A stretch of DNA of 64,000 nt. Source: Rheinheimera pacifica (GTDB lineage Bacteria; Pseudomonadota; Gammaproteobacteria; Enterobacterales; Alteromonadaceae). Below, one piece after another: positions 46,993 to 56,844 of this stretch. Where the stretch lies: NCBI RefSeq assembly GCF_024809855.1, contig NZ_JANUEM010000002.1, positions 62,001-126,000 on the forward strand, given 5' to 3'. Each line of letters starts with the position of its first letter. The stretch's first letter is position 1. Both the position numbers and the translations under genes were made by a program. The notes under the pieces were generated by a model. It was not told the DNA's origin, did no database searches, and saw nothing but the letters and a program-made list of their open reading frames with translations.

Positions 46993-47135
46993 ATCTGCGC
47001 AGAAAACAAATTAGCCTAAGCAATTGTTAATTAGTAGCGGTTCGGCTCTTCCATGTGGTTAAACTTTGTGCATAATGAGTCGGTCAAAAATAAAATTGGC
47101 CACCTGCAACTGGCCATATAAGAATCGTATCTGCG

Positions 47136-49748
47136 TTGGAGGGATCAACTACACTGAATAAACGTTTACGTCAGGCTGAAATCAGGCTGCGGCGCCTTAG
47201 GTTATTAGCGCAGCGCTATAAGCAAGCCTATATCATTCAGGGCGCATTACTGCAGCTATCTGAACTGGCCAGTACTATCAGTGATATGCGGGAGTTTTAT
47301 CCGGCTATTCACAAGATGGTATCTGAGCTGTTGCACGCAGAAAATTTCTATGTTGTTTTCTATAACAGCGCTACCGAACAATATTTACCACAGTATTTTT
47401 CTGATGAAAAAGATCAACAGATTATTGCACAGGTACCCTCAAGTGCCTTCTCAACCGGTTTAACCGGTTATGTTGCCCGTAGTGGCAAAGCGTTAATGTG
47501 CGATAGCCAGCAGTTTGAGCAACTCGTGCTTAACGGCCACATTCAGGCACAGGGCTCACCCTGCGCGCACTGGTTGGGCATCCCCTTGTGCCGTGGCGGG
47601 CAGGTTATTGGTGTAATGGCTATTCAGTCGTATAACGCTGAGCATTTATATACCGAGGCCGATCTGGCATTGTTCAGCAATATTGGTGGCCACACTATTA
47701 CTGCGCTGGACAGAGTAAAAAGCCGCGAACTGCTTGAAGACACCGTGCGCCAGCGCACACAGCAACTGCAAAGCATTAATCAGTCATTGCAAAAAGAAAT
47801 AAAAGAACGCACCAGTGCTGAACAACTGCAGGTGGCGTTGTACCGTATTTCTGAGCTCACTGCCAGCAGTAGTGATATGAACAGTTTTTATCGCGCAGTG
47901 CACCAGGTGCTGTCTGGTTTGATGCACGCCGATAACTGTTATATTGCCTTGCTTAACAATGAAAAAACTAAACTCACCTTCCCGTTTTATATTGACCAGT
48001 ATTCGCCACCGGCGCGTGAGCGGCCGCTAAGCCGTGGTTTTACCGAGTATGTAATACGCTGTGCCGACGTAAAACTGATTAACGCCGATACCGCCGAAAA
48101 ACTGGTTGCCGACGGTGAAATATGCCGTGGTGTAAACGGCCTGGCTTCTGCTATGCGCTACTCTACCAGTTGGCTGGGGGCGCCGCTGATGCTGGATAAA
48201 CAGGTTATTGGTGTTATTGCCCTGCAGTCTTATGAAAAAAGTTATTGTTATTCAGAGGCTGAGCTGAATATTCTGCGCTTTGTATCGCAGCATATTGCGG
48301 TAGCGATTCATCGTAAGCAAACAACCGAACAGCAAAAGCGCCACCAGGAAGAGCTGGAGCGCAAAGTATTTGAAAGCACCCGCGAGCTGCGTCAAACCAA
48401 TCTGTTTTTACGGCTGCAGGTGGAAGAGCGGAAAAAAGCTGAACAAAAGTTGTTTTACGAAGCCAACCATGATGCCTTAACCGGGCTGGCTAACCGGCAG
48501 ATGTTTTTGCAGCAACTCAAACAACAATTTGCGCTGAGTAAACGCCAGTCGCAGTTGAAAACAGCTTTGCTGTTTATTGATCTGGACCGTTTTAAGCTAA
48601 TTAACGACACCTTGGGGCATCATATTGGGGATGCATTTCTGGTTGAGGTAAGTAAGCGCCTGCAAACCATAGTACGTGAGCATGATCTGGTTGCGCGCCT
48701 GGGTGGGGACGAATTTGTGGTACTGCTCACCAGCCTGGTTGATGAAGTGGATGCTGAAGAAGTAGCCGAGCGCATTATTGAAATGATTCGCCAGCCATTT
48801 CTATTACATGGTCAGCAGGTGCACTCTGGCGGCAGTGTTGGCATTGCCTATTTTAGCCATGAACACAGCAAAGCAGAAGCTCTGCTGCGGGACGCTGATG
48901 CTGCTATGTACCAGGCCAAATCGATGGGCCGTAACCGCTTTGTCATTTTTAATGAAACTATGCGCGAGCAAATGCTGCAGGCCCTTAGTACCGAGCAGGT
49001 GATGATGCAGGCGTTAGAGCAACAGCAGTTCACTGCCGTATATGAGCCGGTGTTGTGTGGCCAGGCACGTAATTTAATGGGCTATGAGTTGCATGCACAG
49101 TGGCAGCATCCGCAACTGGGCACCCAGTATAATTTTTGCCAGCATGCGGCCCAGGTAGGTATTTTACCGCAAATTGAACAACTGCTGTTGCAACAGGCTT
49201 GCCGCCAGCTAATGCTAAGTGAAGCCAGCGCTGGTTTGCTGACTGTGCGCCTTAGTGTGCAGCATCTGCAACAACATGACTTGTATGATGCATTAAAGCG
49301 GCAACTGGCAGGGGTAGCAGAATTACACCGCTTGTGTCTGGCGTTTTCAGAAGCTGACTTACTGCAAAGTGGCAATGCCGCAACAGTGCAGCATAATTTG
49401 CAGCAATTAAAACAGCAGGGTGTGCGATTGGCGCTGCACAACTTTGCTGCCGACATGGCACCACTGAGTTTATTGCTGCAGCAGCAGTTTGATTTTGTCA
49501 AACTGGATGCGGCTTTTTGCCGCCAACTGGTACGCAGCGAACAAAAACGCCAGTTACTGCAAATGCTGCAGTCGCTGGCGCTGAGTTATAAGTTCCGCTT
49601 ACTGGCCGATGGGGTTGATAACGCCGATTTACTCAACCTGCTGCTGGCCGAAGGTTGCTGCTTTATGCAGGGAAAATATGTGGCTGAGTTGCTATCGGCG
49701 CAGGAGTTAAGTACAACACCGTCAGTTGTTTTTCAGCATCTGGCGTAA
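47136..49748 (+). CDS. GAF-GAF-GGDEF-degenerate EAL protein (probable diguanylate cyclase)
   Basis: An 870-residue cytoplasmic protein. Two GAF domains span about residues 35-200 and 235-405, each ending with a similar [10 protein letters not shown] or [10 protein letters not shown] strand, and a helix links them. A coiled segment leads to a GGDEF domain with intact [12 protein letters not shown] and the inhibitory RxxD site REHD five residues before it. The last 250 residues resemble an EAL domain, but the EAL position reads YELHAQW, so phosphodiesterase activity is unlikely. No ATG start is available: TTG at 47136 has no Shine-Dalgarno, while GGAGGG at 47138 would suit a CTG at 47154. The gene overlaps rep by 27 bp at the 3' end. 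Confidence 0.88.
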   Translation: MEGSTTLNKRLRQAEIRLRRLRLLAQRYKQAYIIQGALLQLSELASTISDMREFYPAIHKMVSELLHAENFYVVFYNSATEQYLPQYFSDEKDQQIIAQVPSSAFSTGLTGYVARSGKALMCDSQQFEQLVLNGHIQAQGSPCAHWLGIPLCRGGQVIGVMAIQSYNAEHLYTEADLALFSNIGGHTITALDRVKSRELLEDTVRQRTQQLQSINQSLQKEIKERTSAEQLQVALYRISELTASSSDMNSFYRAVHQVLSGLMHADNCYIALLNNEKTKLTFPFYIDQYSPPARERPLSRGFTEYVIRCADVKLINADTAEKLVADGEICRGVNGLASAMRYSTSWLGAPLMLDKQVIGVIALQSYEKSYCYSEAELNILRFVSQHIAVAIHRKQTTEQQKRHQEELERKVFESTRELRQTNLFLRLQVEERKKAEQKLFYEANHDALTGLANRQMFLQQLKQQFALSKRQSQLKTALLFIDLDRFKLINDTLGHHIGDAFLVEVSKRLQTIVREHDLVARLGGDEFVVLLTSLVDEVDAEEVAERIIEMIRQPFLLHGQQVHSGGSVGIAYFSHEHSKAEALLRDADAAMYQAKSMGRNRFVIFNETMREQMLQALSTEQVMMQALEQQQFTAVYEPVLCGQARNLMGYELHAQWQHPQLGTQYNFCQHAAQVGILPQIEQLLLQQACRQLMLSEASAGLLTVRLSVQHLQQHDLYDALKRQLAGVAELHRLCLAFSEADLLQSGNAATVQHNLQQLKQQGVRLALHNFAADMAPLSLLLQQQFDFVKLDAAFCRQLVRSEQKRQLLQMLQSLALSYKFRLLADGVDNADLLNLLLAEGCCFMQGKYVAELLSAQELSTTPSVVFQHLA

Positions 49749-51737
49749 GCGTTCAATATGCGCCAGGCCGGTTTGCTGGCGCTGTTCGGCAGTTTTTACC
49801 GGGGCGGCGCTTTGCCATTCTAAATCGTCCTGCGGTAATTCATATAAAAACCGGCTTGGCTCGGGCCGTACAACTTCGCCAAACTGGCGCCGCTCTTTGG
49901 CGTAGGTAAAGAAAAGCTCGCGCTGGGCGCGGGTAATGCCCACATACGCCAGCCGGCGTTCTTCCTCAACGTTATCTTCGTCTATGCTGACCTGATGCGG
50001 CAAAATACCTTCTTCCATGCCCACCATAAACACGTAAGGAAACTCTAACCCTTTAGAGGCATGCAGCGTAAGCAACTGTACCTGATCAGCGTTATCTTCC
50101 TGTTCCTGACGCTCCATCATATCGCGCAGCGTCAGGCGGGTTACTACCTCGGGTAGTGTCATCGGCTCGTCGTCATCTTTGCCTTGCAGCATTTCGCTGA
50201 TCCAGCGGTATAGCTCATTAACGTTTTTCAGCGCCATTTCGGCCGCTTTGGGGCTGGTGCTGGTTTCAAACAGCCAGGCTTCGTAGTGGCTCTGGCGAAT
50301 TAAATCACGTATCGCTTCGGCCGGATCGGCGCGCTGCACATTGTCGGCAATGCCAGTAATCCACTGGGCAAATTGTTTCACTGCATTATGCGCTCTGGCC
50401 GATAAGTGCATCGACAACTCACTGTCGCAGCAAGCCTCAAATAAACTGACTTGTTTTTCATTGGCCAGGTTACCTATATGCTGCAAGGTAGCCGCGCCAA
50501 TTTCACGCCGTGGCACATTAATAATGCGTAGCAGGGCGTTATCGTCGTTCTGGTTTACCACTAAACGCAAATATGCCATTACGTCTTTAATTTCACTGCG
50601 TGAAAAAAACGAGGTACCGCCGGAAATTTTGTACGGAATGCGGTTGGTCATCAGCGCTTTTTCAAATAAACGTGACTGATGGTTACCGCGGTACAATAAG
50701 GCGTAGTCGCGGTATTGGCTGCGGTTAATAAAGCGGTGTGAAATAATCTCGGCCACTACTTTTTCCGCTTCGTCTTCCTCATGTTTACAGGGGATCACTT
50801 TTAGCGGCACGCCGTAACCGTTTTCGCTAAACAGCTGTTTTTCAAACTCGTGTGGATTGTTGGCAATTAAAATATTGGCGGCTTTTAAAATACGTTCGGC
50901 CGAGCGGTAATTTTGCTCCAGCTTAATCACATTTAAATTGGGAAAATCGGTTTTTAACAACACCAGATTTTGTGGCCGTGCGCCGCGCCAGGAGTAAATA
51001 GACTGGTCATCATCGCCTACTACAGTAAAACGCTGGCGCTCACCTACCAGCCATTTCACCAGTTGGTACTGGCTGGTGTTGGTATCCTGATATTCATCCA
51101 CCAACAAGTACTGAATTTTTTGCTGCCACTTTTGCCGTACCTCCGGGTTATGGGTGAATAGCAAAGTGGGCATTAAAATTAAATCGTCAAAATCCAGCGC
51201 ATTGTAAGCAGTTAGCTGCTGGGTGTACTGCTGGTAATAATTAGCAAAGCTGATGCTTTGCGCATCCTGTGCTTGAGCAATGGCTTTGGCAGGCAGTGTT
51301 AGCTCGTTTTTCCAGCTACTAATCCGGCTTTGCAGTGCGCGCAGTATGTCTTTATCGCCCTGAATATCGTTTTCGCTCAACTCCTTTAACAGCGCCATAC
51401 TGTCCTGATCGTCAAACAGGGTAAAATTGGCTTTATAGCCGATATGGCGGTATTCCTTTTTCAGAATTTCCAGCCCCAGGGTGTGGAAGGTAGAAATAGT
51501 CAGGCCGCGGGTAGCGGTTTTCGGTAGCTGATGGTTAATGCGCTCGCGCATTTCGCGGGCGGCTTTATTGGTAAAGGTAACCGCAGCAATATGCCTGGCC
51601 GGCATGTCGCATTCCTGGATCAGGTAGGCAATTTTATTAATAATTACCCGGGTTTTACCACTACCGGCACCGGCCAGCACCAGGCAAGGCCCGGAGATAA
51701 ATTTAACGGCAGCATTTTGTTGCGGATTTAACTTCAT
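49722..51737 (-). CDS. rep: ATP-dependent DNA helicase Rep
   Basis: A 671-residue UvrD/Rep-type superfamily 1 helicase. Motif I is [12 protein letters not shown], Ia [83 protein letters not shown]. Starting with [23 protein letters not shown] it matches Rep rather than UvrD. It clears protein blocks ahead of replication forks. It is convergent with the GGDEF gene. Confidence 0.95.
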   Translation of the reverse strand: MKLNPQQNAAVKFISGPCLVLAGAGSGKTRVIINKIAYLIQECDMPARHIAAVTFTNKAAREMRERINHQLPKTATRGLTISTFHTLGLEILKKEYRHIGYKANFTLFDDQDSMALLKELSENDIQGDKDILRALQSRISSWKNELTLPAKAIAQAQDAQSISFANYYQQYTQQLTAYNALDFDDLILMPTLLFTHNPEVRQKWQQKIQYLLVDEYQDTNTSQYQLVKWLVGERQRFTVVGDDDQSIYSWRGARPQNLVLLKTDFPNLNVIKLEQNYRSAERILKAANILIANNPHEFEKQLFSENGYGVPLKVIPCKHEEDEAEKVVAEIISHRFINRSQYRDYALLYRGNHQSRLFEKALMTNRIPYKISGGTSFFSRSEIKDVMAYLRLVVNQNDDNALLRIINVPRREIGAATLQHIGNLANEKQVSLFEACCDSELSMHLSARAHNAVKQFAQWITGIADNVQRADPAEAIRDLIRQSHYEAWLFETSTSPKAAEMALKNVNELYRWISEMLQGKDDDEPMTLPEVVTRLTLRDMMERQEQEDNADQVQLLTLHASKGLEFPYVFMVGMEEGILPHQVSIDEDNVEEERRLAYVGITRAQRELFFTYAKERRQFGEVVRPEPSRFLYELPQDDLEWQSAAPVKTAEQRQQTGLAHIERLRQMLKNN

Positions 51738-51877
51738 TCACTCACCCTTACACTAAGGCTGGCATTGTAACGAAATTTGCCGCTAAATAGCATTCGTGAT
51801 TACGGTTTTGGTCTGTAGAATAAGGCTTACGGTTCAGCATAAGATCGCAAGTTACTGATGCGATACAGGAGAGTAGC

Positions 51878-52165
51878 ATGATAGACCCGAAAAAAATTGA
51901 AGATATTGCCAAGCAAATCGGCAACGCCATTCCACCACAACTACGCCAGTTTGCCGACGACGTTGAAACCAAGGTAAAGCAGGTACTACAAAGTAAGCTG
52001 GCTGATATGGATTTTGTCAGCCGCGAAGAGTTTGACGTACAGCGCCAGGTATTACTGCGCACCCGCGAGAAAGTAGAAAAGTTGGAACAGCAACTCGCCG
52101 CGTTACTGGCCGAGAAAACCCAGCAGTTTGACACCAAAGAACTGCCATCGTCTGATCAGCAGTAA
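51878..52165 (+). CDS. ubiK: Ubiquinone biosynthesis accessory factor UbiK
   Basis: A 95-residue protein with the BMFP domain: MIDPKKIEDIAKQIGNAIP, then the ADMDFVSREEFDVQRQVLLRTREKVEKLEQQL coiled coil. UbiK (YqiC) assists late ubiquinone hydroxylation and binds lipids. AGGAGAG precedes the start. It is divergent from rep. A symmetric hairpin at 52173-52197 (GTGCAATATCA/TGATATTGCAC) may end the message, although the T run is weak. Confidence 0.92.
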   Translation: MIDPKKIEDIAKQIGNAIPPQLRQFADDVETKVKQVLQSKLADMDFVSREEFDVQRQVLLRTREKVEKLEQQLAALLAEKTQQFDTKELPSSDQQ

Positions 52166-52360
52166 TCCTATAGTGCAATATCAGGCTGATATTGCACCAT
52201 TTCCTAAAAAATATACGGCTCTTGTCAAAAGCTTTTATATCGCTGATATCTCATTTTTGTTGGTATATGATTTAAAAATTGAATATTAAAAATTAACAAA
52301 TTGTTTATTTTGTGACTATATAGCACTATTATCATGGCTTTCAACGCAGAGGGATAAGCT

Positions 52361-52816
52361 ATGGTAAAGGTACATATTTGGTTAAGGGATGAGAAGCATG
52401 TTGGCCATGCCGCACTGACTATAAGAGACGTTTATGTCAGCTTCTGGCCCGATGGTGAGGCAGGCAAAAAAGACTTGAAGATAAAAACCAGCCACCCGGG
52501 CGCTTATGTTGAAAGCCTTGAGCATGATATTGAGAATGAAGGTGGCCGCAAGCCGATTACAATTGATATTGCGAACCTTGATGAAGTGTCAATGTTGCAT
52601 TATGTAAACTTCCTGCAGAACAACGTGCCTCGTTACCAGATAGCCCGCCATAATTGCTCGCATTTAGTCGTAGATGTTTTGAAAAGAGGCGCGAATAAAA
52701 AGCCGTCATTTAAACCCAATGCGGCAGAATATGCTAAAGTCGGTCGCATATTAGGTTACGGCATCTGGACTCCTGCAAACGTGATGCGCTATGCAAATGA
52801 ACTGAAGTCAGCATGA
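52361..52816 (+). CDS. Permuted-papain-like (PPPDE/NlpC-type) cysteine hydrolase, putative
   Basis: A 151-residue soluble protein without signal peptide. HVGHAALTIRDVYVSFWP near the N-terminus and YQIARHNCSHLVVDVLKRG near residue 100 give a His-first, Cys-later order, as in the circularly permuted papain fold (PPPDE, LRAT, permuted NlpC/P60). In that reading His18 and Cys106 are the catalytic pair. Such enzymes cut isopeptide, peptide or acyl bonds. Its stop overlaps the next ATG (ATGA), so it is co-translated with the deacetylase-fold protein. No family name is asserted; the fold is inferred from motifs only. Confidence 0.6.
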   Translation: MVKVHIWLRDEKHVGHAALTIRDVYVSFWPDGEAGKKDLKIKTSHPGAYVESLEHDIENEGGRKPITIDIANLDEVSMLHYVNFLQNNVPRYQIARHNCSHLVVDVLKRGANKKPSFKPNAAEYAKVGRILGYGIWTPANVMRYANELKSA

Positions 52817-53721
52817 AAATTATCTATCACGAAAACTACAACATCGACGTAGGTATTTTTAAATTTCTGCATCCATTTGACGGCTGCAAATCTAGTAAAG
52901 TGCACGCGGTGTTAAATGACGCAGATATCATTGCACCGCAAGGTCCTATTGCTGAAGATGCCATTCTCAGCTCGTTAAATGAGCTGCTTAAAATTCAGAT
53001 CAAAGATAAAGCCGCGTTGTGCAGGGCGCTGGAAATTCCGAAAATCCCTTTTCTATCGGTTGCATGGTTGGATAGCCGAATATTGTCACCTATGCGCTGG
53101 GGCGTTGCTGGCACTTTAACTGGCAGCCGTTTAGCACTTGGCGGTGACGATGCCTGGAACCTAGCCGGCGGTTATCACCACGCCAGCCCTCACCGAATGG
53201 AAGGTTTTTGTATTTACAACGATATTGGCATTAGCTATCAGCAGCTTATTGCCAGTGGCGAGTTAACTGCAGATGACAGAATACTGATTATTGATATCGA
53301 CGCCCACCATGGCAACGGCAACGCCCGAACCTTTAACGAAAACAAAAACGCCACTTTGCTGGATGTGTATAACGCCGATATCTACCCCAACGACCCGGTA
53401 AGCCGACGCAGAGTTGATATTGCAGTACCACTGCCAAGCGGCACCGGTGGTGAGTTATATCTGAATAAACTCAGTGCGGCATTAGAGCAGCTAAGCAGCG
53501 GCTATAAACTCGCTTTTGTGGTAGCCGGTACAGATGTTTTAGCGACAGACCCGCTTGGTGGTTTATCGCTTAGCGTGGCCGACGTAGCACAAAGCCATAA
53601 GCTGGTGTACCAGCGCTTAAAATCGCTGCATATTCCAATGGTGTTTTTAGGTGGTGGTGGTTATGGCAAAGATAGCGCAGTAGCGATAGTGGCCGGTGTG
53701 AAGGCTGTGTCTGGCGGCTAA
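52813..53721 (+). CDS. Histone-deacetylase-superfamily zinc hydrolase
   Basis: A 302-residue protein of the HDAC/acetoin-utilisation/acetylpolyamine amidohydrolase fold. Expected landmarks are GGYHHASPHRMEGFCIYNDI (the His-His pair and the catalytic pocket), LIIDIDAHHGNG (zinc ligands Asp and His), and VVAGTDVLATDPLGGLSLS (third zinc ligand Asp). The FLGGGGYGKD end holds the glycine-rich loop. Overall size and the HPFD start look closest to class IV/HDAC11-type bacterial enzymes. It should remove an acyl group from lysine, a polyamine or a small amine. It overlaps the preceding gene by 4 bp. Confidence 0.85.
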   Translation: MKIIYHENYNIDVGIFKFLHPFDGCKSSKVHAVLNDADIIAPQGPIAEDAILSSLNELLKIQIKDKAALCRALEIPKIPFLSVAWLDSRILSPMRWGVAGTLTGSRLALGGDDAWNLAGGYHHASPHRMEGFCIYNDIGISYQQLIASGELTADDRILIIDIDAHHGNGNARTFNENKNATLLDVYNADIYPNDPVSRRRVDIAVPLPSGTGGELYLNKLSAALEQLSSGYKLAFVVAGTDVLATDPLGGLSLSVADVAQSHKLVYQRLKSLHIPMVFLGGGGYGKDSAVAIVAGVKAVSGG

Positions 53722-53882
53722 AAACCAATGCCATTGATCCTATTGATTTTAGGGATAGCTATTAGTCATGCTGTCATTAACTTCTTAATATAAAGCTGCT
53801 GACAAAATTCTATATTTGAAATAAGCTTGCCCAATGAATTTGGTATTTTATTAATAATAACAATGTAGGCTGTAATAATTTA

Positions 53883-54737
53883 ATGCTCAGGACAAGTTTA
53901 GCTGTATATGGCTGGTTAAATTGGGCTGCTCGAGGTTATCAAAGAGCTAGTAGCTATATTGCAAGTTCTTGTGGCTTATTTGTGCTTATAGACACAGAAG
54001 AAAGTGAATTTCTTAGCACTAGGCCGATAATAACTAAGTTTGTACAAGAAATTCAAAATAATATGTTCATTCTTTTCTGTATATTTCTGGTTCTTGCTGT
54101 TATTGCCCATATTTTAACCAAGAAAACCAGCCTTGATGTTTGGAAAGAGATAAAGTTTATTCTTGATAGATACCAAGAAAAGTGTTTTCCAGACAATAAA
54201 GAAAAAGATTTACACCGAGTGACTTTGTTTAGATTAGAAAAACGCAGTCTGTTTAGGCGACACTGGTCCTCTAAAAGTTGGCTAAACTTCAGGGGGCATT
54301 GCAGGCTGTTTTCGAATTTCTTGGTGCCGGTGCTACGTTCAGGCCATATTAACGGCAAATCGAATACTTTTTTCCAAGTTGGTAGTGATCAGAACTATGA
54401 AGGTGTTGCAGGTCTAGCTTTTAGACAGAAGTCACAAGTTACGGTAAAGAATTTACCAGATCTAAGCTCACCATTGATGGAAAAAGTAAAAGATAGAAAG
54501 CGATTAATTACTGAGTATGCGCAGCAAACAAATTGTAAAAGAGAGATGATCGAAAAATGGGTTGGGCTTGGTAAAACAGTTCCAAGATCAATTGCTGCAA
54601 CTCCTGTAGAAGTTAATGGTCAGATATGGGGTGTTTTAGTGTTAGACAGTACATCGCCTGAAACATTGAGTGCCGAATCAGTTTCAGACTATACTGTTGT
54701 CATAGCTGTTATTGGAAAGCTATTGGAGAGAATGTGA
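53883..54737 (+). CDS. Membrane protein with a C-terminal GAF-like domain, unknown function
   Basis: A 284-residue protein. A helix at residues about 58-78 (NNMFILFCIFLVLAVIAHIL) crosses the membrane, perhaps with another hydrophobic stretch near 25-35. The C-terminal 150 residues (FFQVGSDQNYEGVAGLAFR ... EVNGQIWGVLVLDS) have the strand pattern of a GAF sensor domain. The base composition is clearly more AT-rich than the neighbours and codons differ, suggesting transfer. The 160-bp gap before it is AT-rich and without recognised signals. It is followed by a coupled gene; the pair is not recognised as a known defence or signalling system. Confidence 0.6.
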   Translation: MLRTSLAVYGWLNWAARGYQRASSYIASSCGLFVLIDTEESEFLSTRPIITKFVQEIQNNMFILFCIFLVLAVIAHILTKKTSLDVWKEIKFILDRYQEKCFPDNKEKDLHRVTLFRLEKRSLFRRHWSSKSWLNFRGHCRLFSNFLVPVLRSGHINGKSNTFFQVGSDQNYEGVAGLAFRQKSQVTVKNLPDLSSPLMEKVKDRKRLITEYAQQTNCKREMIEKWVGLGKTVPRSIAATPVEVNGQIWGVLVLDSTSPETLSAESVSDYTVVIAVIGKLLERM

Positions 54738-55201
54738 TGTTAGTTACTAAATGGGTGCATGTACCTGAAAAAGCGATTAACAAACCTCGCCAAATTGAGC
54801 AGGATGGCGTCAAATTTACTCAGTCCATATCACCATGGGATTTACCTCAGCAGTTCCGATTTTTAATTGACAGAGAGTCTCTAACAATCGAATGGCGTTA
54901 TCTCTCTGATTCTGAACCAGTAAGACGTAAAGATTTTCCGGATGGTTTTGCTGTTGAAATAGGTAAAACGTCTTCAAGGATATACAAAATTACTGTTTCT
55001 TTATCAACACTAGAAAAGAGCATTTCAGCTATGCCAACAGATGAAGCTGAAGCTGCTACAAGTGCTTTAATAAAAATGAGAAATGCTTTAGCTGAAATGG
55101 AAAATTACCCTAACGAAAACAATAAAGTTGCAATGACTAAAACAGCACATTGGTGGGCCAATCTCCCAAATAAAGCAGAGTTATTTGCGGACGCTATGTA
55201 A
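54737..55201 (+). CDS. Unknown soluble protein, partner of the GAF-like membrane protein
   Basis: A 154-residue protein with no recognised domain. It starts WVHVPEKAINKPRQIEQDG and contains a central beta-rich part (FRFLIDRESLTIEWRYLS) and a helical C-terminal part (DEAEAATSALIKMRNALAEMENY). The ATG at 54737 overlaps the TGA of the preceding gene (TGATG), and TGGAGAG lies just before, so the two are translationally coupled. A GTG at 54734 would add one residue. It is AT-rich like its partner. Confidence 0.6.
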   Translation: MLVTKWVHVPEKAINKPRQIEQDGVKFTQSISPWDLPQQFRFLIDRESLTIEWRYLSDSEPVRRKDFPDGFAVEIGKTSSRIYKITVSLSTLEKSISAMPTDEAEAATSALIKMRNALAEMENYPNENNKVAMTKTAHWWANLPNKAELFADAM

Positions 55202-55205
55202 AGTT

Positions 55206-55240
55206 AAAACGCCGGAAAGTTTCTATCTCCGGCGTTTTTA
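55206..55240. terminator. Bidirectional terminator
   Basis: AACGCCGGA and TCCGGCGTT form a 9-bp stem, with AAAA before and TTTTTAA after. It separates the accessory + strand genes from the convergent SPFH operon. Confidence 0.8.
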
Positions 55241-55280
55241 ATTCCTTAGAATATAGATCTTGATGAAGTATTACTTGTCA

Positions 55281-56216
55281 TCACTTCTTCGGCTGGGCGA
55301 TTTTTAAAATTTCGGTTAAACCGGCTACTGCGCCGCCGATATTAGCCAGCTCGGCTGGTACTATCATGGTGTTGTTGGCTTTGGCCAGGTTACCGAACTC
55401 TTTTACATATTGTTCTGCTACGCGCAGGCTTACTGCTTCTTGTCCGCCCGGGTGGTTAATGGCTTCGGCAATCTGGCGGATACCTTCGGCGGTAGCAACC
55501 GCGATAAGCTCAATTTCTTTTGCGCGGCCTTCGGCTTCGTTAATCTGGCGCATTTTGTCACCTTCAGACAGGTTGATGACTTCCTGCTTTTGGCCTTCAG
55601 ATACGTTAATCATGGCCTGGCGCTCACCTTCTGATTTGGCAATAGCGGCACGGCGCTCACGTTCGGCGCGCATTTGTTGCTCTAATGCGTCTTTAATGCT
55701 GATTGGCAGCTCAATATCGGCAATTTCGTAGCGCAGCACTTTTACGCCCCAGGGGGCTGCGGCTTCGTCCAGTGCTTTTACGACTTCTTCGTTAATTTTG
55801 GCGCGTTCTTCAAAAGTTTTATCCAGATCGGTCTGGCCGATAACCGAACGCATAGTCGTTTGTGCCAACTGCGCTGAAGCGTAACGGTAGTCATTGATAC
55901 CGTAACTGGCTTTGTGCGGGTCAATAACCTGCAGGTATAAAATGCCGTCAATACCTACCTGTATGTTATCCCGGGTTACACAGGTTTGGCGCTGCACATC
56001 GATCACTTCTTCTTTTAAGCTATGGATATAGGCTACTTTATCGACAAAAGGGATCAGAATATGAAAGCCTGAATCCAGCGTGCGTGAATACTTACCAAGG
56101 CGTTCAACAACAAAATTGCTTTTTTGCGGCACTACGCGCGCGGTTTTAATAATGGTAATAACAACGGCGATGGCGAAACCAGCCATTAAAATAGTGTTGA
56201 TATCAATGGTTTCCAT
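55281..56216 (-). CDS. qmcA: SPFH/band-7 membrane protein (QmcA-type)
   Basis: A 311-residue protein with one N-terminal membrane helix (ILMAGFAIAVVITIIKTARVV), then the SPFH domain (VPQKSNFVVERLGKYSRTLDSGFHILIPFVDKVAYIHSLKE) and a long charged coiled coil ending in a Gly-rich tail. This is a stomatin/QmcA homologue that organises membrane microdomains and binds FtsH-type proteases. AAGGAG precedes the start. The nfeD gene lies upstream in the same direction, the usual pairing. Confidence 0.92.
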   Translation of the reverse strand: METIDINTILMAGFAIAVVITIIKTARVVPQKSNFVVERLGKYSRTLDSGFHILIPFVDKVAYIHSLKEEVIDVQRQTCVTRDNIQVGIDGILYLQVIDPHKASYGINDYRYASAQLAQTTMRSVIGQTDLDKTFEERAKINEEVVKALDEAAAPWGVKVLRYEIADIELPISIKDALEQQMRAERERRAAIAKSEGERQAMINVSEGQKQEVINLSEGDKMRQINEAEGRAKEIELIAVATAEGIRQIAEAINHPGGQEAVSLRVAEQYVKEFGNLAKANNTMIVPAELANIGGAVAGLTEILKIAQPKK

Positions 56217-56253
56217 CAGATTTACTCCTTAAACAGATGGTTATTTACAGAAA

Positions 56254-56700
56254 TTAGGTTGGGTTGGTGGCAGATACCACCAGTTTGATACCGTGATTGG
56301 CCACAACAAAGGCTACATCACCGGCTTTTAGCGCATCGGCTGACTCGGCATCCCACTGTACGCCGTTTAACACCACGCGCCCGGCACCCTGCTGAAAATC
56401 GCTGTGTACGGTAACGCGGCGGCCAATATCATCAGCCAGCCGGGACGGTTGCTCTGTGCTGTCGGCAGTATAACCAACAAACCAGCGTTTACAGCGACCA
56501 CGGGCAGTAAACAGTAATACCAGCGATAACACGCCGAACAATAAATACTGCACGCTGTAGCTTTCAATCAGGCCGAAATTCAGCAATAAACCAACAATAA
56601 TGGCGGCAATACCAAAAAACACCGCAACTATGCTGGTGGCCATAAGCTCAGATAAAATCAGCACTATGCCAACGATGATCCAGATGGTAGCAATACTCAC
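56254..56700 (-). CDS. NfeD family membrane protein (YbbK partner)
   Basis: A 148-residue protein with four short hydrophobic helices (IATIWIIVGIVLILSELMATSIVAVFFGIAAIIVGLLL region) and a C-terminal OB-fold (RRVTVHSDFQQGAGRVVLNGVQWDAESADALKAGDVAFVV). This short NfeD form pairs with QmcA; the two genes are 37 bp apart. It has no protease domain of the long NfeD type. Confidence 0.9.
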   Translation of the reverse strand: MSIATIWIIVGIVLILSELMATSIVAVFFGIAAIIVGLLLNFGLIESYSVQYLLFGVLSLVLLFTARGRCKRWFVGYTADSTEQPSRLADDIGRRVTVHSDFQQGAGRVVLNGVQWDAESADALKAGDVAFVVANHGIKLVVSATNPT

Positions 56701-56844
56701 TTATTTTGCTCCGTAACAATTGTTATGCTGCACATTAACGTAAGGCATACAAAGCGGTCAATCTAATACGTAATTGCTTTGTAACAGCATTTTACGCCGT
56801 CGGCACCAACGCTATACAAGCCAGTGCCGGGGTAACGTAAATGG

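Noticed and set aside
52200-55280. Mobile-element ends or attachment sites around the accessory genes
   Set aside because: No integrase, transposase, tRNA gene or clear direct repeat was seen at the borders, so only composition and gene content suggest transfer.
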